From: Sphingomonas guangdongensis
Lineage (GTDB): Bacteria; Pseudomonadota; Alphaproteobacteria; Sphingomonadales; Sphingomonadaceae
NCBI RefSeq assembly: GCF_900199185.1
Contig: NZ_OBMI01000003.1
Span: 868,001 to 932,000 of the forward strand
Length of the DNA: 64,000 nucleotides
Reading direction: 5' to 3'
Shown: positions 9,728-18,113 of the stretch, piece by piece
How the letters are laid out: each line of letters begins with the position of its first letter
Numbering within the stretch: the stretch's first letter is position 1
Program-made: the position numbers and the translations under genes
Notes under the pieces: generated by a model
What the model saw: the letters and a program-made list of their open reading frames with translations, nothing else
What the model was told of the DNA's origin: nothing
The model's database searches: none

Positions 9728-11386
9728 CTAGGCCGCCAGCAGCCGTCCCGCCTGCGCCCGCGCCTCCGCCGTCACCTCGGCGCCCGAGAGCATCCGCGCG
9801 ATCTCCTCGCGCCGCTCCATGTCGTCCAGGCGGCGGACGCCGGTGCGCGTGACCGTGCCGTCGCTGCTCTTGGCGATCAGCAGGTGGGCGGAACCGCGCG
9901 CCGCGACCTGGGGACTGTGGGTGACGACCAGCAGCTGCGCCGTTGCCGACAGGCGCGCCAGCCGCTCGCCGATCGCGCTTGCGACCGCGCCGCCGACGCC
10001 GCGGTCGATCTCGTCGAAGATCAGCGTTTCGGCCCCGCCCTCCTCCGCCAGCGCGACCTTGAGCGCCAGGATGAAGCGGGACAGCTCGCCGCCGCTCGCA
10101 ATCCGGGTCAGCGCCCCGAACGGCGCGCCCGGGTTGGTCGACACCAGGAACTCGACCCGGTCCCGCCCGCTCGCGGTCCACTGATCCTCGCCGAGCGGCT
10201 CGACTGCCGTGCGGAAGCGGGCTGCATCCAGCTTCAGCGGTGCGAACTCGCCGGCGACCGCCGCGTCGAGCCGGGCAGCCGCGGCGATGCGCGCGTCGGT
10301 GAGCGCGGCCGCCGCCGCGACATAGCGCGTGCCAGCCGCCGCAACCGCCGCCTCCAATGCCGCGATGACGGTTTCGCCACCCTGCAGCCGATGGAGCCGG
10401 CCGCGCAGCTCATCCGCAAGCGCCGCCAACCCGTCTGGCTGGACCCGGTGCTTGCGGGCCATGCCGCGTAGTTCGAACAGGCGCTCTTCATCCGCCTCCA
10501 GCGATCGCGGATCGAAGGACAACGCGCGCGCCGCATCCGCCACCTTCTCCTCGGCGAGCGACGCCTCGATCAGCGCGCGGTCGATCGCCTGCAACGCCTC
10601 GGCGAGCGCCTCGTGATCCTCCGCCACCCGCTCCAGCGCGCGCGCCGCCTGGCGCAATCCGGCGACCGCGCCGTCGCTGTCGGAGAGCAGCGTATCGACG
10701 GTGGTCAGGTCGCCGGCGATCTTCTCAGCGCGCTGCATGCCGCGGCGGCGCTCGGCCAGACCCTCCTCCTCGCCCGGCTCGGGCGCGAGCGCGTCGAGTT
10801 CGGCGACCGAGTGCTCCAGCCACTCACGGTCGCGAGCCGCGACCTCAGTCTCCGCTCTGGCCGTCGCCAAAGCCTCTTGCGCCTCCCGCCAGGCACGGTG
10901 AGCGGCGGAGACAGGCCCCACGTCGATCCGGCCGAAGCTGTCGAGCAGCGCGCGGTGGCCGCGCGGGTTCAGCAAGCCGCGATCGTCGTGCTGACCGTGG
11001 ATCTCGACCAGTTGGCTGCCGAGCTCGCGCAGCAGCCCGGCCGAAACCGGTTGGTCGTTGACGAAGGCGCGGCTGCCGCCATCGGCCTTGACGAGCCGAC
11101 GGACGATCAGCGGCTCGCCCGGCTCCATCTCCGTCCCATTGTCAGCCAGCGCCGCGCCGGCGGCATGTCCAGGCGGCAGCTCGAAGGTCGCGGTGACGCT
11201 CGCCTGAGCCGCGCCGTGGCGGACCAGCCCGCTGTCTGCGCGGGCACCGAGCGCCAGACCCAATGCGTCGAGCAGGATCGACTTGCCCGCCCCCGTCTCT
11301 CCGGTCAGCACACCGAGCCCGGCGGCGAAGTCGAGGTCGAGCGCCTCGATCAGCACCACGTCGCGGATGGAGAGCGCGGTCAGCAT
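9728..11386 (-). CDS. recN: DNA repair protein RecN
   Basis: SMC-like ATPase acting in double-strand-break repair. The 552-residue length is normal. Walker A is GETGAGKS near residue 32. A coiled-coil middle region follows (about 150-370). The C-terminal ABC signature region is LTRIASGGELSRF, with Walker B LIFDEIDRGVGGAVA and the H-loop VVTHSPQVAA. The initiating ATG at 11386 gives the standard N-terminus MLTALSIRDVVLIE. The 195-bp upstream gap has no further gene. Confidence 0.96.
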   Translation of the reverse strand: MLTALSIRDVVLIEALDLDFAAGLGVLTGETGAGKSILLDALGLALGARADSGLVRHGAAQASVTATFELPPGHAAGAALADNGTEMEPGEPLIVRRLVKADGGSRAFVNDQPVSAGLLRELGSQLVEIHGQHDDRGLLNPRGHRALLDSFGRIDVGPVSAAHRAWREAQEALATARAETEVAARDREWLEHSVAELDALAPEPGEEEGLAERRRGMQRAEKIAGDLTTVDTLLSDSDGAVAGLRQAARALERVAEDHEALAEALQAIDRALIEASLAEEKVADAARALSFDPRSLEADEERLFELRGMARKHRVQPDGLAALADELRGRLHRLQGGETVIAALEAAVAAAGTRYVAAAAALTDARIAAAARLDAAVAGEFAPLKLDAARFRTAVEPLGEDQWTASGRDRVEFLVSTNPGAPFGALTRIASGGELSRFILALKVALAEEGGAETLIFDEIDRGVGGAVASAIGERLARLSATAQLLVVTHSPQVAARGSAHLLIAKSSDGTVTRTGVRRLDDMERREEIARMLSGAEVTAEARAQAGRLLAA

Positions 11387-11581
11387 ATGTTCCGCCCCTT
11401 GCCACGCCGGACGGCGGTCTGGAAAGCCCCAAGCGGCCGGGCCGCTTCGGCGATATCAGTTCGGCGGGAATCTTCGTCATTCGGGCGCAGCAAGGATTAC
11501 CTACTCGGATACTAGGAATTATACAGGCGTTGGTGGTTCGGGTCGGCCCGCACGGGGCGATGAACCAGTGGAGTGAAGCGC

Positions 11582-12229
11582 ATGACGCAAGCTGCCTCGA
11601 TGCCGACGATCCTGACGGTGCCCGGACTCGGAAGCTCCGGGCCGACTCACTGGCAGACGCTCTGGGAGCGCCAGCGCGCCGAAGTGGTGCGCGCCGAGCT
11701 CGGCATGTGGGACACGCCGCACCGCAACAGCTGGGTGACGAAGCTCGACCAGGCGATCCGCGGTGCGCAGGCACCCGTTGTCCTCGTTGCGCACTCGCTC
11801 GGGTGTCAGGCGGTGGCGTGGTGGGCGGCGTTGTCGGGGCAGCCCTATGGCTGGCCGGTCGCAGGGGCGCTGCTGGTCGCGCCTGCCGACGTCGACCGCG
11901 CCGACGCGCCGCCCGAGCTGACCGGCTTCGCGCCCGCGCCGACGGTGTCGCTGCCGTTCCCGTCGCTGCTCGTGACCAGCACGGACGATCCGTGGATCAG
12001 CGAGGGCCGCGCGCGCGCGCTCGCCAATCAGTGGGGCAGCCACCTTTTCTCGGTCGGCGCGCTCGGCCACATCAACGCGGCGAGCGGCGTCGGGGACTGG
12101 AGCGAGGGGCAGGCGCTGCTCGCCGAGCTGATCGACATGGCGGGACTGGCGCACAACCCGACGCAGGGCCGCGCGCTGCTCGCGGCGCGGCTGTCGGTAT
12201 CTGCCGAACAGCGGCCAACCCTCTCCTGA
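11582..12229 (+). CDS. RBBP9/YdeN-family serine hydrolase-like protein
   Basis: A cytoplasmic alpha/beta-fold protein of 215 residues with the RBBP9/YdeN pattern. The N-terminal strand is ILTVPGLGSSGPTHWQTLWE. The nucleophile elbow VLVAHSLGC contains Ser, the late acid strand is LLVTSTDDPW, and the catalytic His is in ALGHINAASG. Physiological substrates for this family are generally unknown. ATG at 11582 is used, with GGAG 8-10 bases upstream; an in-frame GTG at 11573 overlaps that site and is less likely. Confidence 0.82.
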   Translation: MTQAASMPTILTVPGLGSSGPTHWQTLWERQRAEVVRAELGMWDTPHRNSWVTKLDQAIRGAQAPVVLVAHSLGCQAVAWWAALSGQPYGWPVAGALLVAPADVDRADAPPELTGFAPAPTVSLPFPSLLVTSTDDPWISEGRARALANQWGSHLFSVGALGHINAASGVGDWSEGQALLAELIDMAGLAHNPTQGRALLAARLSVSAEQRPTLS

Positions 12230-12256
12230 CCCGGACGCACCAACGTCCCGCGGCGT

Positions 12257-14179
12257 TCAGGCGCGCGCCTCCAGCACGCCGTCGCTGTTGTGGCGTAGCG
12301 CCTTCAGCACCGTATCGATGATGTGCTCCGCGTTCAGTCGCGCCTCGTCATACTGCGCTTCCGGCTTGTCCTGATCCTGGAACAGGTCGGGCAGGCGCAT
12401 GGTTCGCAGCGTCAGCCCGGCATCGATCAGACCGGCATCGCTCGCGAAGGTCAGCACATGGGCGCCCAGCCCGCCGACCGCCGCCTCCTCCACGGTCACG
12501 GCGACTTCGTGGGTGGTGAGCAGGCGACGGATCAGATCCTCGTCGAGCGGCTTGGCGAAGCGCAGGTCGGCGACGGTGGTCGACAGGCCCCTCGCCTCCA
12601 GCGCGTCGGCGGCCTTGAGCGCCTCGCCCAGTCGGGTGCCGAGCGACAGGATGGCCACCTTCTTGCCCTCGCGCACGATCCGCCCCTTGCCGATCGCAAG
12701 CCGCTCGGGAACCGCTGGAAGCGCCACGCCCGTGCCGTTGCCGCGCGGGTAGCGGAGCGCGATCGGCCCCGTGTCGTGGCACGCGGCGGTGTGGGTCATG
12801 TGGACCAGTTCCGCCTCGTCCGCCGCGGCCATGATCACGAAATTGGGCAGCGTCGCGAGGTAGGTGACGTCGAAGCTGCCGGCGTGGGTCGCACCGTCCG
12901 CCCCGACCAGCCCGGCGCGGTCGATCGCGAAGCGGACCGGCAGGTTCTGGATGGCGACGTCGTGGACGACCTGGTCGTAGGCGCGCTGGAGGAAGGTCGA
13001 GTAGATCGCGCAGAACGGCCGCATTCCCTGCGCGGCGAGGCCCGCGGCGAAGGTGACGGCATGCTGCTCAGCAATGCCGACGTCGAAGGCGCGATCCGGA
13101 AACGCCTTGGCGAAGCGATCGACGCCGGTGCCCGACGGCATCGCGGCGGTGATCGCCACGATCGTCGGATCGCGCTCACCCTCGCGAACCAGTTGGTCAC
13201 CGAACACGTTCTGATAGGAGGGCGGCCCTGGCGGTGCCTTCGCCTGCGCGCCGGTGATCACGTCGAACTTCTGGACGCCGTGGTACTTGTCGGCCGACGC
13301 CTCGGCCGGGGCGTAGCCCTTCCCCTTCTTGGTCACGACATGGACCAGGACGGGACCTTCCTTCGCGTCGCGAACATTCTCCAGCACGGGGATCAGGTGG
13401 TCGAGGTTGTGCCCGTCGATCGGGCCGACGTAGTAGAAGCCTAGCTCCTCGAACAGCGTGCCGCCGGTCGCCATGCCGCGGGCGTATTCCTCCACCTTGG
13501 CGGCGGTCTTGTGGACGCGGCGGGACAGCTTGGCCGCGATCTTGGAGGCGGCGGAGCGGAGGCCGAGGTACTCGCTGGAGGACACCATCCGCGCGAGATA
13601 GGCGGAAAGGCCGCCGACCGGCGGTGCGATCGACATGTCGTTGTCGTTGAGGATCACGACCAGCCGGTTACCGGCGGCGGCCGCGTTGTTCATGGCTTCA
13701 TAGGCCATGCCGGCGGACATGGAGCCGTCGCCGATCACGGCGATCGCCTTGCCGTCCGCGCCCGACAGCTTGTTGGCGATGGCGAAGCCGAGCGCAGCCG
13801 AGATCGAGGTGGAGGAGTGCGCCGCGCCGAACGGGTCGTACTCGCTCTCCGACCGCTTGGTGAAGCCGCTGAGACCGCCGCCCTGGCGCAGGGTTCGGAT
13901 GCGGTCGCGCCGACCGGTCAGGATCTTGTGCGGGTAGCATTGGTGCCCGACGTCCCACACCAGCCGGTCGGCCGGCGTGTTGAAGACGTAGTGGATCGCG
14001 ACGGTCAGCTCGACGACGCCGAGGCCCGAGCCCAGGTGCCCGCCCGTGTGCCCGACCGCGGAGATCGTCTCGCTGCGCAGCTCGTCGGCGAGTTGGCGAA
14101 GCTGCCGTGGTGCGAGCTTGCGAAGATCGTCGGGTACGGCCACCGTGTCGAGCAGCGGCGTGGTGGGAAGATCGGACAT
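12257..14179 (-). CDS. dxs: 1-deoxy-D-xylulose-5-phosphate synthase
   Basis: First enzyme of the MEP isoprenoid pathway: pyruvate + glyceraldehyde-3-phosphate to DXP, thiamine-diphosphate dependent. The 640-residue protein carries the ThDP motif [20 protein letters not shown], the N-terminal [17 protein letters not shown], and the transketolase-like central domain. The central domain includes [18 protein letters not shown] with the conserved Glu. The gene is divergent from the GNAT gene by 36 bp. It supplies carotenoid, quinone and hopanoid precursors. Confidence 0.97.
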   Translation of the reverse strand: MSDLPTTPLLDTVAVPDDLRKLAPRQLRQLADELRSETISAVGHTGGHLGSGLGVVELTVAIHYVFNTPADRLVWDVGHQCYPHKILTGRRDRIRTLRQGGGLSGFTKRSESEYDPFGAAHSSTSISAALGFAIANKLSGADGKAIAVIGDGSMSAGMAYEAMNNAAAAGNRLVVILNDNDMSIAPPVGGLSAYLARMVSSSEYLGLRSAASKIAAKLSRRVHKTAAKVEEYARGMATGGTLFEELGFYYVGPIDGHNLDHLIPVLENVRDAKEGPVLVHVVTKKGKGYAPAEASADKYHGVQKFDVITGAQAKAPPGPPSYQNVFGDQLVREGERDPTIVAITAAMPSGTGVDRFAKAFPDRAFDVGIAEQHAVTFAAGLAAQGMRPFCAIYSTFLQRAYDQVVHDVAIQNLPVRFAIDRAGLVGADGATHAGSFDVTYLATLPNFVIMAAADEAELVHMTHTAACHDTGPIALRYPRGNGTGVALPAVPERLAIGKGRIVREGKKVAILSLGTRLGEALKAADALEARGLSTTVADLRFAKPLDEDLIRRLLTTHEVAVTVEEAAVGGLGAHVLTFASDAGLIDAGLTLRTMRLPDLFQDQDKPEAQYDEARLNAEHIIDTVLKALRHNSDGVLEARA

Positions 14180-14215
14180 CCTCCACCCTGTATCTCAGCG
14201 GAGGAACCCTGTCGA

Positions 14216-14752
14216 TTGATACAACACCGTACCAGACTGGCGAGCCCAGCCGACGAGCCGGCGCTGGCCGGGCTGATCGACCGCGCGATCGCCGAGCTTC
14301 AGGCCGGTTTCCTCTCACCCGCGCAGGTCGCGGCGAGCAGGCTCAGCATGGGGCTCGATCCGCAGCTGATCGCCGACGGCACCTACTACCTGGTGGAGCT
14401 GGACGGTCGCCCGATCGGCTGTGGCGGGTGGAGCCGGCGGGCGACGCTGTACGGCGGCAGCACGAGCGCGATCGCACGCGACCCGCGGCTGCTTGATCCG
14501 GCAAGCGAACCGGCGCGGATCAGGGCGATGTACACCGACCCCGCTCACGCGCGGCAGGGGGTCGGCCGTGCGATCCTGGCGGCGTGCGAAGGGGCGGCGC
14601 GGCGTGCGGGCTTCGCGCGGGCCGAGCTGATGGCGACGCTCGCGGGCGAGCCGCTGTATCGGGCGTGCGGCTATGCGGTGATCGAGCGGGTCGCAGCGAT
14701 GGCGCCAGCGGGCCTCCCCGTCCCCGGCGCGCGGATGGGCAAGACGCTCTAG
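14216..14752 (+). CDS. GNAT-family N-acetyltransferase
   Basis: A 178-residue acetyltransferase of unknown substrate. The acetyl-CoA binding motif A is visible as IRAMYTDPAHARQGVGRAIL, followed by AACEGAARRAGF and the late LYRACGYAVIERV strand. The proposed start is a TTG at 14216, giving (M)IQHRTRLASPADEP, with GGAGG about ten bases upstream; no ATG or GTG fits as well. The stop overlaps the convergent Fur-family gene by four bases. Confidence 0.8.
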   Translation: MIQHRTRLASPADEPALAGLIDRAIAELQAGFLSPAQVAASRLSMGLDPQLIADGTYYLVELDGRPIGCGGWSRRATLYGGSTSAIARDPRLLDPASEPARIRAMYTDPAHARQGVGRAILAACEGAARRAGFARAELMATLAGEPLYRACGYAVIERVAAMAPAGLPVPGARMGKTL

Positions 14753-15216
14753 CTCGCTCCGGCGCAAGCCGCGCAGGTGCCGCGGACCTCGATGACCGGG
14801 CGCACTGGCTGGAACCCGGCACCTCTCGCCGCTGCGCGAACCCGACGGGTGATCGCGTCGTCGTCGATGTGGGTGGTGACGCCGCACGCATCGCAGACCA
14901 GAAAGATGCAGTCGTGCAGGCAGTCGGGGTGCGCATTCGCCACATAAGCGTTGGCGCTCTCCACCCGCCGGGCCAGGTTCGCGCCGACGAACAGGTCGAG
15001 TATGCGGTAAACGCTGTTGGCGGCAACGCGCCGATCCTGGGACTTCGACACCGCCTCGGCGATGTCATAGGCGCTCGCCGGCTTGCGGAAGCCGGACAGC
15101 GCGGCGAACACCTGCGCACGCATCGGCGTCCACTGCTCGCCCGCCTTTACCAGCGCGCGCTCCGCCGCCTCGGCCAGGTCGGTGCCGTGGTGCTCCTGAT
15201 GATCGTGCGCGGCCAT
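14749..15216 (-). CDS. Fur-family metalloregulator, Zur-like
   Basis: Cytoplasmic metal-responsive repressor of 155 residues. The winged helix occupies roughly residues 20-90 (PMRAQVFAALSGFRKPASAYDIAEAV, then RVAANSVYRILDLF). The C-terminal dimerisation domain has two CxxC pairs (CDAC and CAAC) that form the structural zinc site. The His-rich N-terminus (MAAHDHQEHH) and overall pattern fit Zur, the zinc uptake regulator, better than Fur, but Fur/PerR cannot be excluded. Met at 15216 is preferred over an upstream in-frame start that would add 31 non-family residues. Confidence 0.75.
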   Translation of the reverse strand: MAAHDHQEHHGTDLAEAAERALVKAGEQWTPMRAQVFAALSGFRKPASAYDIAEAVSKSQDRRVAANSVYRILDLFVGANLARRVESANAYVANAHPDCLHDCIFLVCDACGVTTHIDDDAITRRVRAAARGAGFQPVRPVIEVRGTCAACAGAS

Positions 15217-15299
15217 GGGCTGGATGTAGGCGGACGGAGGGGTGGCGGCAAGCGAGCGTTGGTCGACGCGCGCGCGTGTACGCGCTAGTAGGGCCTGCG

Positions 15300-16334
15300 A
15301 TGCTTGCACCGCCGCTCCAACCCACCACCGCCCGCCCGCTCGCTGTCGCGCGCTGGCTGTACGCCGTTGCCGCCCTGATCGTCGTAATGGTGGTCGTCGG
15401 CGGGATCACGCGCCTGACCGAATCGGGGCTGTCGATCACCGAATGGCGGCCGGTCACGGGCACGCTGCCGCCGCTCAGCAACGCGGCGTGGGCGGCCGAG
15501 TTCGCCAAATACCAGCGCATCCCCGAGTATCAGCAGTTGAACCAGGGCATGACGCTCGCGCAGTTCAAGGGCATCTTCTTCTGGGAGTATGTCCACCGGC
15601 TGCTCGGCCGCGTGATCGGCATCGCCTTCGCGGTGCCGCTCATCTGGTTCGCGATCCGGCGGGCAATCCCGGCCGGCTACGGTCCGCGCCTGGTCGCGCT
15701 GCTGGCGCTCGGCGGGTTGCAGGGGGCGATCGGCTGGTGGATGGTGACCTCCGGCCTCGCGGAGCGGACCGACGTCAGTCACGTGCGGCTGGCCGTTCAC
15801 CTCAACGTCGCGCTGCTGATCCTCGCCGGGATCGTCTGGACCGCACAGGACCTCAGCGGGCTGGGCAAGCGGCGGGAGCGGCCGGCGCGGCTGACCGGCG
15901 TCGCTGCCGCGGCGCTCGCGATCCTGTTCCTGCAGCTGATCTACGGCGCGCTGATGGCCGGGCTGAACGCCGGCCTGGCGGCGAACGACTGGCCGCTGAT
16001 GAATGGCCGCGCCTTTCCCGGCGAGGTGCTGGGCGCGCGCAAACTGCTCGACGCCGCGATCAACGATCCCTTCCTTGTTCACTGGATCCATCGCTGGTGG
16101 GCGTTTGTCGCCTTTGCCGCGCTGATGCTGCTCGCGCGCGCCGCGAAGCGCAGCGGCGATCGCCGCGCCTCCGTGCTGATCCACGCGAGCGTCGGCACCC
16201 AGATACTGCTCGGGATCGCGACGGTGATGGCGGGCGTGCCGATCTGGCTGGCTGCGCTGCACCAGCTGGTCGGCGCGCTGCTGCTGATCGCGGCTGTCGC
16301 GGGCGCGCACGCGATCGGGCGCGGGCGCGCGTGA
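15300..16334 (+). CDS. ctaA: Heme A synthase (CtaA/Cox15)
   Basis: Inner-membrane enzyme converting heme O to heme A for aa3-type cytochrome oxidase. The protein has 344 residues with about eight TM segments. Family motifs are visible: GGITRLTESGLSITEWRPVTG, the heme-ligand histidines in FFWEYVHRLLGR and VSHVRLAVHL, and a later pair in FLVHWIHRWWAF and LAALHQLVGAL. ATG at 15300 is used. The stop overlaps the cutA GTG start (GTGA), indicating translational coupling. Confidence 0.95.
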   Translation: MLAPPLQPTTARPLAVARWLYAVAALIVVMVVVGGITRLTESGLSITEWRPVTGTLPPLSNAAWAAEFAKYQRIPEYQQLNQGMTLAQFKGIFFWEYVHRLLGRVIGIAFAVPLIWFAIRRAIPAGYGPRLVALLALGGLQGAIGWWMVTSGLAERTDVSHVRLAVHLNVALLILAGIVWTAQDLSGLGKRRERPARLTGVAAAALAILFLQLIYGALMAGLNAGLAANDWPLMNGRAFPGEVLGARKLLDAAINDPFLVHWIHRWWAFVAFAALMLLARAAKRSGDRRASVLIHASVGTQILLGIATVMAGVPIWLAALHQLVGALLLIAAVAGAHAIGRGRA

Positions 16335-16645
16335 ACAGCATTGCGCTGGTACAGGTGACCTTCGCCGACGCGGCCGAGGCGGAGCGGATCGGGGCGGACA
16401 TGATCGCCGAGCGGCTGGCGGCGTGCGTGACGATCGGCGAGCCATGCCGGTCGATCTATCGCTGGAACGGCGCCGTCGAGCGGGGCCGCGAAGTACCGGC
16501 GACATTCAAAACGACGGGCATGCGCGCCCGCGCGCTCGCCGCCGCGATCCTGAAGCGGCACAGTTATGAGCTGCCGGTGATTGAGACGACGGCGGCGGAG
16601 GTCGATCCTGCGGTGCGCTCCTGGGTCGAGGAGAGCACGCGCTGA
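16331..16645 (+). CDS. cutA: CutA1 divalent-ion tolerance protein
   Basis: A 104-residue member of the small trimeric PII-like CutA1 family linked to copper/divalent cation tolerance. Motifs include ERLAACVTIGEPCRSIYRW, KTTGMRARALAAAI and HSYELPVIETTAAE. The start is GTG at 16331, overlapping the ctaA stop by four bases. A hairpin with a T-run follows at 16691. Confidence 0.92.
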   Translation: MNSIALVQVTFADAAEAERIGADMIAERLAACVTIGEPCRSIYRWNGAVERGREVPATFKTTGMRARALAAAILKRHSYELPVIETTAAEVDPAVRSWVEESTR

Positions 16646-16690
16646 TCCGGGCTACCGTGACAAGATGCATCCGGTATTATCGTACCCATC

Positions 16691-16709
16691 AGCAAAGCCG
16701 CGCTTTGCT
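16691..16709 (+). terminator. Terminator of ctaA-cutA, overlapping the rplM promoter
   Basis: Perfect 8-bp stem AGCAAAGC / GCTTTGCT with a 3-base loop, followed by TGACTTTT. The last bases form TTGACT (16709-16714), a good -35 hexamer for the downstream rplM operon. A weak -10 (CAAATG or AAATGG) lies 17-18 bp further on. Confidence 0.65.
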
Positions 16710-16746
16710 TGACTTTTCCGCATCAAGGCAGCAAATGGCCGCATCC

Positions 16747-16774
16747 GCGCCGCCCGGGTCCACCCAGGCGGCGC
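16747..16774 (+). promoter_or_regulatory. rplM 5'-leader stem-loop (candidate L13 autoregulation site)
   Basis: GCGCCGCC (16747-16754) pairs with GGCGGCGC (16767-16774). An inner GGGT/ACCC stem is separated by a C-A mismatch and closed by a CC loop. It ends 27 bases before the rplM start. In E. coli the rplM-rpsI operon is autoregulated through the rplM leader; the same role here is inference. Confidence 0.5.
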
Positions 16775-16801
16775 GTTCCATTCCGGGAAGGTCCGTAGCC
16801 C

Positions 16802-17281
16802 ATGAAGGCGCTAATGAAGACCACCAAGTCGGCCAAGCCGCACGAGGTGGAGAAGAAGTGGCATCTGATCGATGCCGAGAACCTGGTGGTCGGCCGCGCC
16901 GCGGTGATCATCGCGAACCTGCTGCGCGGCAAGCACAAGACGAGCTTCACGCCGCACGTCGACTGCGGTGACAATGTCATCGTGATCAACGCCGACAAGG
17001 TGCAGTTCACCGGCAAGAAGCGCACGGACAAGGTGTACTACAAGCACACCGGCTATCCTGGCGGTCTGAAGGAGATCACCGCGGACAAGGTTCTGGACGG
17101 TCGCTTCCCGGAGCGCGTGCTGGAGAAGGCGGTTGAGCGCATGATCCCGCGCGGTCCGCTGGGCCGTCAGCAGATGCGCAACCTGCGCATCTTCGCCGGC
17201 ACCGAGCACCCGCACTCGGCGCAGAACCCCGAAGTCCTCGACGTCGCGGCCCTGAACCGCAAGAACAAGGTGGGCGCATAA
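16802..17281 (+). CDS. rplM: 50S ribosomal protein L13
   Basis: Essential large-subunit protein of 159 residues, slightly longer than the E. coli protein because of an N-terminal [17 protein letters not shown] extension typical of alphaproteobacteria. The core [24 protein letters not shown] and [19 protein letters not shown] match L13. GGGAAGG lies upstream. The stop overlaps the rpsI start (TAATG). Confidence 0.98.
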   Translation: MKALMKTTKSAKPHEVEKKWHLIDAENLVVGRAAVIIANLLRGKHKTSFTPHVDCGDNVIVINADKVQFTGKKRTDKVYYKHTGYPGGLKEITADKVLDGRFPERVLEKAVERMIPRGPLGRQQMRNLRIFAGTEHPHSAQNPEVLDVAALNRKNKVGA

Positions 17282-17814
17282 TGTCCGACAATCGCCAGTC
17301 CCTTTCCGACCTCGGCAGCATCGCCGCGGGCCAGCCCGCCCCGGACGCGACCGCCGGCAGCACGGATGAGGCGACGCCCGCCCCCGCCGCACCGACGACG
17401 CCGCTGCGCGCGCAGGAGCTCGACAAGTACGGCCGCGCCTATGCGACCGGCCGCCGCAAGGATGCCGTTGCGCGCGTGTGGCTGAAGCCCGGCTCCGGCA
17501 AGATCACGGTCAACGGCCGCGACCAGGAGATCTACTTCGCGCGGCCGACGCTGCGCCTGGTCATCAACCAGGTGTTCGGCGTCGCCGGTCGCGAGGGTCA
17601 GTATGACGTTGTCTGCACCGTCAAGGGCGGTGGCCTGTCGGGCCAGGCCGGCGCGGTCAAGCACGGCATCGCCCAGGCGATCACCCGTTACGAGCCGGTG
17701 CTGCGGTCGCCGGTCAAGGCCGCCGGCTTCCTGACCCGCGACAGCCGCACGGTGGAGCGCAAGAAGTACGGCAAGGCCAAGGCCCGCCGCAGCTTCCAGT
17801 TCTCCAAGCGTTAA
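17281..17814 (+). CDS. rpsI: 30S ribosomal protein S9, with an acidic N-terminal extension
   Basis: Small-subunit protein of 177 residues. The S9 core begins near residue 55 ([22 protein letters not shown]) and ends with the conserved [11 protein letters not shown] tail that reaches the P site. The first ~50 residues are an Ala/Pro/Asp-rich extension typical of sphingomonads. The start overlaps the rplM stop by one base. Two strong hairpins follow the stop. Confidence 0.98.
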   Translation: MSDNRQSLSDLGSIAAGQPAPDATAGSTDEATPAPAAPTTPLRAQELDKYGRAYATGRRKDAVARVWLKPGSGKITVNGRDQEIYFARPTLRLVINQVFGVAGREGQYDVVCTVKGGGLSGQAGAVKHGIAQAITRYEPVLRSPVKAAGFLTRDSRTVERKKYGKAKARRSFQFSKR

Positions 17815-17820
17815 GTTTCG

Positions 17821-17842
17821 GGGGATCGCGCAAGCGATCCCC
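17821..17842 (+). terminator. First GCAA-loop hairpin after rpsI
   Basis: Perfect 9-bp stem GGGGATCGC / GCGATCCCC closing a GCAA tetraloop, seven bases after the rpsI stop. It has no T-run, so it may stabilise the mRNA 3' end rather than terminate. Confidence 0.55.
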
Positions 17843-17915
17843 GGACACGGCTTGCCAAGCGGCGTGATCGGCGGAGCCAGTCACGTCCGACGTAAACACG
17901 GCCCTCAACCGATCG

Positions 17916-17945
17916 AAAGGGCAGCCCGGCAACGGGCTGCCCTTT
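17916..17945 (+). terminator. Rho-independent terminator of rplM-rpsI
   Basis: Perfect 13-bp stem AAAGGGCAGCCCG / CGGGCTGCCCTTT with a GCAA loop, followed by CTCGTTTCC. This is the strongest hairpin in the window. The rest of the 299-bp gap up to 18114 shows nothing further that I recognise. Confidence 0.85.
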
Positions 17946-18113
17946 CTCGTTTCCGCACACACCCTTTTCCGACAGGCTGTGTTCGTCACGCGACCAGACG
18001 CCAAGCTAAACAATCGTTTAGGGGAGAGCTTGGCTTGGTCGTTAACCCTCTTGCCGGTATGATGATGGCTAGGGCCGGCGCGCCGGGGGGCGTGGCGGGG
18101 GGACGGCAAGACA

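Noticed and set aside
11431..11447. AAGCGGCC-G-GGCCGCTT palindrome upstream of recN as a terminator
   Set aside because: One-base loop, no T-run and no gene ending nearby on either strand; left unassigned.
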